A stretch of 64,000 bases of DNA. Origin: Thalassia testudinum. Lineage: Eukaryota; Streptophyta; Magnoliopsida; Alismatales; Hydrocharitaceae. The position numbers and the translations under genes are program-made. The stretch spans positions 37,158,501 through 37,222,500 of the forward strand of contig JAZHRO010000002.1 of the NCBI GenBank assembly GCA_037157565.1. Direction: 5' to 3'. Shown here piece after piece: positions 57,562 to 64,000 of the stretch. The notes beneath the pieces were generated by a model. That model was not told where the DNA came from. It ran no database searches and saw nothing but the letters and a program-made list of their open reading frames with translations. Every line of letters starts with the position of its first letter. Position 1 is the first letter of the stretch.

Positions 57562-58242
57562 GGGATTTTAACGTACATGCCATTAAAATCTTTTGAAATT
57601 ACTTAAATACCATTCACTTCACTATATTGCTGGTTATGCCATTGAAAAAGTCACGTCGTTTTCGTATTTGCTACTCCGTTAGTCATAACCGTTAAACTTA
57701 ACGATATTGGACTAAAATGTAATAAAATTTTATTTTTTTTATTTTCACCCCCCGCGCACCCCACCTCCCTCCAACCTCCGACCACCTCCTCTGCCCCCTC
57801 TTTGACGACCTCGCCATCCACAGTTACCACCCTGCAACCCTAGAGCGGAAGAGATCAGGGTGAAGGATGCAGATGTTGATGCTGAGGCGAAGGGACCTCC
57901 TATAGGAGGTGCCCACGGAGGAGGTCGTGATGGGGAGGAGGAAGAGCACAAGGAGGGAGAAGAGAGCCATTGGTGGTGGTTGATGATGGCTTTGAGTTGA
58001 GGTGGGCGGAGGCGGGGGTGAAAATTAAAAAATATATATTTTAAAGATAAAAATAATTTGAGGACAAAAAAGTAAATATTTATTATATTTTAGTCCAAAA
58101 TCATTAAATTTAACGATTATGATTAATAAAGTAGCAAATACGAAAGCTGCGTGACATTTTCAATGGCATAGCCGACAACATATGAAGTGAATGATATTTA
58201 AGTAATTTCAAAAGATTTTAATGGTACTCATGAAAAAATTCC
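57562..58242. mobile_element. Mutator-like element with GC-rich insert (Pack-MULE candidate)
   Basis: Long inverted repeats of about 180 bases: 57562-57740 and the complement of 58040-58242 share CATTAAAATC, TTTTGAAATTACTTAAAT, TATGCCATTGAAAA, TTTCGTATTTGCTAC and TTGGACTAAAAT in the same order. The flanks TTTTTTATA (57553-57561) and TTTTGAATA (58243-58251) agree at 7 of 9 bases, compatible with a decayed 9-base duplication. Between the AT-rich arms is a GC-rich segment of about 270 bases (57745-58015) of different composition, as seen when Mutator-like elements capture gene fragments. No transposase. Confidence 0.7.
57824..57970 (-). CDS. Possible captured exon with signal peptide
   Basis: A 48-residue frame from the ATG at 57970 to TAA at 57824. 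It starts MALFSLLVLFLLPITTSSVG, a textbook secretion signal with a likely cleavage near residue 20. It is preceded on the minus strand by CATCATCAACCACCACCA, typical of a plant 5' leader. The rest (TSYRRSLRLSINICILHPDL) is not recognised and may be out of frame after the captured exon. It sits wholly inside the Mutator-like element. It is probably a fragment of a secreted host protein's first exon; expression is unknown. Confidence 0.4.
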   Translation of the reverse strand: MALFSLLVLFLLPITTSSVGTSYRRSLRLSINICILHPDLFRSRVAGW

Positions 58243-58251
58243 TTTTGAATA

Positions 58252-60108
58252 TTAAATAAATATAACATAAATCCATTGATGAATTATTTTTTATAAAATA
58301 TTACGGGAGATATTTCAGTTTAGAACCAAATATCACTAATGATATTTCAATTTAGAACCAAATATCATGTAAAAAATTGCATTATAGTCCATATTAATGT
58401 AACGAACTAGTTGAAATTATTTTATTTCTTAACTAATAATTATCTTATGATGCAATTGGTAATTATGTTGTATTAATTAAGTTATAATGTTATGATTATT
58501 TGCTAATTAAGAAGTATGTACAAATTTCATTAGTATAGTTATAAGTATGATTATTTGCTAATTAAGTTATAAGTATGTAATTTCATTATGATTTAACTAT
58601 ATGCTGAAATTATAAATAGATTAATGGTATAGTTATGCAGTAACTATGGTAAAATAGTTCTTAAACGAAATATGTCTAATAATATATTAATTATTGTAAA
58701 CTAATTTAATAAAGTAATATTTTTTGTAATTACTATAAAGTAATTATCTTACATTGCAAATGCTAATTATGTTATAATGCTATAATTATATGCTAATTAA
58801 GTCATCAATTATTTTGTAGTAGTACAAATATGATTATTTGTTAGGTTGGATACATAATTATGATTTAAGTATATGTTGAAAGAAAGCTAACTATTTAATT
58901 ATGCACTAATTATGTTAAAATGGTTATTAACCAAAATGTGTAAACCCATCAAACATGAGGAGAGAGACTAGGATGGGAATGATGTGTTGGGGTAAGGAAG
59001 GAGAAAACATAGGTTGGAAAGGGGGTTTATCTAAACCCACCATCAATCCCAAGTTTCAAAAGCAAACTAGGGTTGGGTTGACCCTTGTAAACATTTAAGG
59101 GTTAACCCTTACCGTAAACTAGGCCTTAAGGCCTCCCTGGTTGGGTGGTCAGCTTGGTATCATAGCTATCAATGCAGAAGGCGACAAGGCCCATAATCAC
59201 TCGAGGCGAGAGGTGAGTCAAGCAACAAAAAGGTAATACCCGAGTGAATTGAGGCGACCCTTTTTTTGTTTTCTTGTTTTACATATACATGCCTTAGTAA
59301 CTCATAATAATAGCACCAAGTTCATAAAAACATTTCTAATAACAATATTTTAAACTTTAAGTCAAAGAAAATGATAAGAATTGCATTGCAAAAAATCATT
59401 TTACATAACCTATTATAAGTTATTAGTGTTATACATATTATAAATTATAAGTTATTATATAATATAAATTACAGTTATAGACCTATAGTCTATAGCAGTA
59501 ATTTATTATATGTAATAACAATACTTACCGTATATTATTATTATAGCATTAACTTATAAGTCTTCTTTATATTATTTGTATTAATAATACCTTATTTTAT
59601 ACTAACAATACCTTAATTTACTCTTTTAATCAGTAAGGACTAAAAAGCCAACATAAATAATAAGAGTATTTTATTTTGTATCTAAGAGCTATGGTAACCC
59701 AGATAATAACTCACAAGTCACAACACTAACAATACCTTATTTTATATTTAACTAAGAAGCCATATCTAACAACTAACACTAACAACTCGATGGAATCAGG
59801 GACTGTTCAAGTTTTAGTGAGGATGGCAAGCTGCTAGGCGATGTAGGTCACGAAAAAAAATGAAAACACTCCAAGAACTCGTTCTGCTTACACAGGCGAT
59901 GGAGGTCGAGGATGTTGACAAGTTGCTGGCGTGAAGATGGCGAGCAAATGGCGTGTGAAAATGGCAAGTAAGGACTTCAGGATAATGGTCGAGGAAGCTC
60001 CAGCAACAGTGGAGATGGAGGTTGGCTGTAAGGGTTTGGAATTTTATTAACCCTTCAAAATTAATTAAACCTTTTTCTTACTCTTGGACCTTGTGACTTT
60101 GGAGCCCC
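58252..60108. other. No recognisable gene
   Basis: Very AT-rich (58260-58920 and 59270-59780), with many TAATTA words and no frame of interest. Around 59100-59260 there is a more mixed stretch with GAGGCGA words. Nothing else supported. Confidence 0.5.
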
Positions 60109-60793
60109 TTGAAGAGTCATCATTTACTTGGCTTTAACAAATTTTGGATTAAGGGATTTTTGGTAGGAATGTTTAGTTACTGGACTCATTGTTTTAAAAG
60201 AATGTTGGGTGGAAGGTCCCCTTTGAAATTTCTCCCCATACTTAGGTTAAGGCCATGTGATTCTTTCCCTCTGGCTTCATGCGCAAGCTTCCCCCACCCA
60301 TTCTTTTCTCCTCCGTGTGACAAACCTCCTCCCCCCTTTCCATTTGAACTCAATGCCGGCCTCCACCTCACTCCTCACGATCGACCTCTCCCCTCTCCTT
60401 TCCTCCACCAATAAACCTCCTCCCTCCTCGCTTACAACCAGTGCCTCTGGGAAGGTGATGCGTGGTGTCATGCATCGTCAGGAGGTTGGGGATGTGGAGA
60501 TGAGCTGCGTTAGCCCCCCAAGCTCAAGGCCGAGCAAGAGGCACCCCTCCTCTACACCAACCTCAAGATCAGCTCTTTTCCCTCCTCCTCCACCTTCCTC
60601 GCTGGCCGTCACCGCTTGCACACCCCAGCCACGACACACGGCAGATCTTGCGTGGCAGCAGCTTGCTGCTAGAGCAGCTCCCGCATGGCAGCAGCTTGCT
60701 ACTGCTGCAGCTGCTGCTTGTCGCAGCTGCTACTGCTAGCCGCTCATTGCAGTGGTTGTTGCTGCCGTTGTTACTGAAATCTTTGGAATGGAG
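60109..60793. other. C-rich block with a low-complexity frame
   Basis: Plus-strand CTCC/CCTCC-rich sequence with a 160-codon frame (60257-60739) made of Pro, Ser, Thr and Ala, ending in a GCAGCTTGCTGC run. No domain, no second sign of coding. It looks like the leader part of a repeat rather than a gene. Confidence 0.4.
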
Positions 60794-61599
60794 TGTAGAC
60801 CCCCAATTAAAGCCATAATTTCTGTAGGTACGTCGCCTCCCCCTTCCTTAAAAAAAAAAAAAGGAATCCCTAGCACTAGGTTGCCCTAACCTTGGGAAAT
60901 TGGGGCTTTTAATACATTAAACACTGATGTGTTGTTACGTGCTGTTTCTGTTGCAAGGAACCCAGCGGAGGCAGCTACCTATCGTCGTGGAGATATGGGA
61001 ACTCAAGACAAGGTAGAGATGTTTGGTTTCACTCTTTTAACTCTATCTTATGAGTGCCAACCAAGTTTGAATGGTGGTATTTTAAATTTAAAATTTTAGA
61101 CTTGATGTGTTTTAGCTCCGAGTCTCCGAAAAATGATATTGAGGATTTTATGCATGCTAGGATTAGGGTGTGCATGATAAATTGTTGGAACTCATGGGGT
61201 GACGAATGTCTATGATATATCGAGTTGTACGTGATTGCATGCATGCGATTTCGCAACTACTTGCTGAGACTTGAGTTGGAATGGAGTTTACTTGGCTTAG
61301 GATAGCTAGTGAATGTAGTTTGGTGATCCCTTACATTGGGTCTGGGGCTAATAAACTCGAGCGGGTTTTGTGACTTAATGTCCTCTATATGGATAGTAAA
61401 TGATTACAAAGGTTTATGAACACTCAGGGTGGACTTAAAAATAGGCTAGATTACTAGCGTGCTCGTTTGTTATTGGGAACTAGATGGTTGAGAATGCCAT
61501 TTTTGTACCTTGTGATGTACGAAAGACGAATTCAAGTCCTACGGATCAAGGGAAGGGTTATGCCTAGGATGTGATCCCGTTGTCATTCGGAATTAGGTG

Positions 61600-61880
61600 C
61601 TGGGAACACCCAGTACTAGTACTAAACTCAAGTATCAATATTGAATGGTCGTTCCAGACCAAAATGGCTTGCAATTGGGATCTGGGCATGATTAGTACCG
61701 ATACTAAACATTAGGACCAGTATTGGCCATCAACCCAAATCAGAATGAAAGTTTGGTGATTTGAGGTGCCTAGTACCGGTAATGAGAGTTAGTACCGGTA
61801 TTAGTCCTTTATGATGGCCAATGGGCTATGGCACCCAGGATCAGTATTGGACACCAATATCGATACCGGTGCCTCGAAAA
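61600..61880. repeat. GTACCGGTAC-type word array
   Basis: Repeated words around a TACCGGTA or TACTAGTA core: CAGTACTAGTACT (61609), TAGTACCGATACT, CCAGTATTGG, CTAGTACCGGTAA, TTAGTACCGGTATTAG, CAGTATTGGACACC and ATACCGGTGCC. Each is a full or half palindrome, at spacings of 15-60 bases. Confidence 0.75.
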
Positions 61881-63119
61881 TTTTGGTGCGACAAGTGAGC
61901 CTTGCCCTATTCTACAAAGAGAAATGGGGGAAAAATAAGAGAAGAGTCTTATTCATTAAGAGTACTGACAACATGAAGATGCAAACACCAGGCTTGTAAT
62001 GGATGGCCAAGTATACTATGTGCATAGAAACCTTTAAAGAAATGGATTGAAATGGAAGAGTAACCGACTAAACCCAAAGTGAAACCCGGAATATTGAATT
62101 TTGACAACTCTATCACAAGCCCAAAAGAAATCTTGGATCCTCTAGTCTAAGGTCAGACCCCAGATGGTCCACTAGGTCTCTAGAGTTCCATTCTTAATAC
62201 AGGGTCAAAAACAGATTAAAAGATGAGTAGGTTTACTAGGTGAGCTCGTAAGGCTGCACCCACTAACTTCGTGAGCCACAGATTCACTGTTCAAGTTAGA
62301 GGCTCGAGAATGTGTGGTGGCTAGTGGCTGCCAAAGATCTACCTTGAAATGCAGAAGATTCCTAGGTACGACAATGAGCTACGGGTTGTCGCCGAGTTAA
62401 CGTACTTAGAAGTACCTGAATCTAACTTGATATAGAGGTACTCATGGCTCTAGACTCAGCAGGCACCCGCATGCGCAGCGGAAGATGCCAGGGCACTTAG
62501 TACTCGTAGCTAGAGGATCGTTAGGCACCTGCATAAGCGAAAGGTGCCGAGGCACCGTGAGGGATTTAGTTGAGATCTCATTCGACGGTAGATTGAGAGG
62601 GTGCACCTGGAGACCACACTCCTAACAGGAGCATTGGTGTGACCTGATAATTTTGACCAACCCTACAACTTCTGATTTGGAATGATCTGTGATTCGACCT
62701 TGCAGAGCACAAATTGAGCTTGCTCTTCATTGTCGCAAGGTATTGGCCTAGGTAGCTCCCAAGAGGCTCGACTCTTCTGATTGAGGTCAGCAACATTCTC
62801 GATACGTCGAGAACGAGTACACCTATTTCGAGGATTATGAGCTCTACTAGCCCCTCCCCTTGCCAGGAAGAGACTATCAGGTTGAGATCCAAGGGAAGAT
62901 ATGTCTCAATCTCCTCTAATAGAGAGGGATGATTTTCCAGGATCTAACTTCTAAGGCAAGAGAATAAATAACGTGATAATAAAGTTCGATCATCATGTAA
63001 ATAAATCCTGGTAAATTGGGAAAAGACTTGTACCTAGCCTGTTATGCTATTGAAATTGGGATAATTATGGGAAATGGGAAATGACCTGTGGATAGCTTGT
63101 TACATAACCAAAGCATAAG

Positions 63120-63127
63120 TATATAAG
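63120..63127 (+). promoter_or_regulatory. TATA box of the 60794-63876 LTR
   Basis: TATATAAG followed by AGAGCTAGCTTCTCG, about 1.2 kb after the word array. Confidence 0.5.
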
Positions 63128-63876
63128 AGAGCTAGCTTCTCGTTGGTTTATAAGGTAGAAATTCGCATACTACCATTCTCGGTTTCGATTGTTACCCATA
63201 TCTAATCCCTACTGAGCCATTTGGCTCACCTCTGCTCTTGTGAACCATTTTCAGGTATTTGTTGATGTGGCGCAAGTGACATTTTATGCAGGATTTAAGC
63301 CAAGAGGACCTAGGTAGATAAGCAAGCACTAACTTTTGTCACTTGGATAGATTGTTGGCATAATGTAAAACCTTTAGTTGGATTTTCTTTTGTTTAGATA
63401 GCTAACAAGATAGTTTTTGTTGCTTTAAATTTTTGTACTGCCTATGACAGTGAAGTGCGTGACAAATTCGTGATGATTGTTGATGCTTGTGGTGATGGTG
63501 GTGATACATCCCTTTTAGTCTTTGTCGTTTCTTGTGTTTTACAGTTTTAGTTGCGAGTATGCCCACTTTTGTTTTGCCGCTTTCATTTGTTTTGCGTAGT
63601 TGTGAGGTGTACCCACCTATTTCAATTTCGTGGTATGCATGTACAGGTACATGTTACAAGTACAAATTTCGAGAAAATATTGAATAAACAAAGGAGACTC
63701 TGCCGGATTTTAACAGGTTTCAACCCTACGATCTAATTAAAAATCAACTCCCCTAAGGCGTACATAATTGATAGGACTACAAATTATAACCCAAACTACC
63801 TGGTAGCTAGGACCCTAGAGCATGCATACCCGATGATCCATTCCCGATCTTCCAGGAAGATTGTCGAGGCGTAACA

Positions 63877-64000
63877 TTAGCGAAAGGAGGGAAGGCCAAG
63901 TCACGTAACTTGGCGCATGAGCAATCGTGGGAACTCAAGGGTCATGTGGGACTCATTGGGGTTTCATGCGATGGGGCGTTGAGGTGATCAAACAAAGTAG
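63877..64000. other. Sequence after the probable LTR
   Basis: 124 bases with no recognisable primer-binding site directly after the LTR end. No gene seen before the window ends. Confidence 0.4.

Larger units (their letters stand above)
60794..63876 (+). repeat. Probable very long gypsy LTR
   Basis: Starts TGTAGACCCCCAATT and ends GTCGAGGCGTAACA, an end similar to family R (GTCGTAACA, GTCATAACA). An array of GTACCGGTA-type words lies at 61600-61880, a TATA box at 63120-63127, then CTACTGAGCCATTTGGCTCA at about 63210, close to the CTACTCAGC..GCTGACTC block of family R. The order (word array, TATA box, TACTGAGC block, CA end) is that of a promoter-bearing LTR. No flanking duplication is found (TGGAG against TTAGC), so either an edge is wrong or the insertion is old or incomplete. 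Length 3.08 kb. Confidence 0.45.

Noticed and set aside
60257..60739. 160-codon frame ending in an Ala/Gln-rich tail
   Set aside because: Low complexity, adjacent to a probable LTR, with no domain or splice pattern.

Overview
This 64-kb window looks like intergenic DNA from a large, repeat-rich flowering-plant genome. Nearly everything that can be identified is a transposable element or a remnant of one: Ty1/copia and Ty3/gypsy LTR retrotransposons, a PIF/Harbinger DNA transposon, a Tourist-type MITE, a hAT-type MITE, a Mutator-like element, and unclassified repeats. Proteins are broken by stop codons, frameshifts and insertions. I found no host gene, tRNA or rRNA that I can name with confidence. 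Many open frames are low-complexity runs in GC-rich repeats and are not listed as genes.

Layout. 1-12.3 kb: repeat family R (probable LTR), one copy at 1-2304 followed head-to-tail by a second that seems split (2305-2885 and 11283-12348) by about 8.4 kb of gypsy sequence. That block holds two inverted copies of LTR-like family X (about 3378-6055 forward, about 9130-11281 reverse) around a Tat/Athila-type gypsy fragment with an LTR, polypurine tract and integrase pseudogene. 12.35-13.15 kb: tail of a copia element. 13.2-19.5 kb: mostly non-coding, with one copy of a GGCATGCC-rich repeat (family Y) and a small Mutator-like candidate. 19517-21186: solo LTR with a perfect target-site duplication. 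23.1-32.1 kb: a decayed Harbinger region with three Myb/SANT-like modules, a coiled-coil frame and a DDE transposase. The transposase is cut by a solo LTR (25127-29008), which is itself cut by a second copy of the 19.5-kb solo LTR (25175-26852).

33.5-44 kb: mostly featureless, with an LTR-like block near 33.5 kb and a LINE-like scrap near 42.7 kb. 44130-49703: a complete but dead copia element, minus strand, with 143-bp LTRs, CATGA duplications and a 362-bp Tourist MITE inside pol. 50839-53558: a copia-type element with LTRs and gag only. 50.2-55.1 kb: more family Y copies. 55215-55939: hAT-type MITE. 57562-58242: Mutator-like element with a GC-rich insert that begins like a secreted protein. 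60794-63876: probable very long LTR.

Main theme: several unrelated repeat families carry dense arrays of one short palindromic word, in at least three cases upstream of a TATA box. CAGACGTCTG marks the solo LTRs, family R and the 33.7-kb remnant; GTACCGGTAC-like words mark the 60.8-kb LTR; AGCT marks the 25.1-29.0 kb LTR; GGCATGCC marks family Y. This resembles the palindrome-rich LTR core described for Sireviruses but extends across families.
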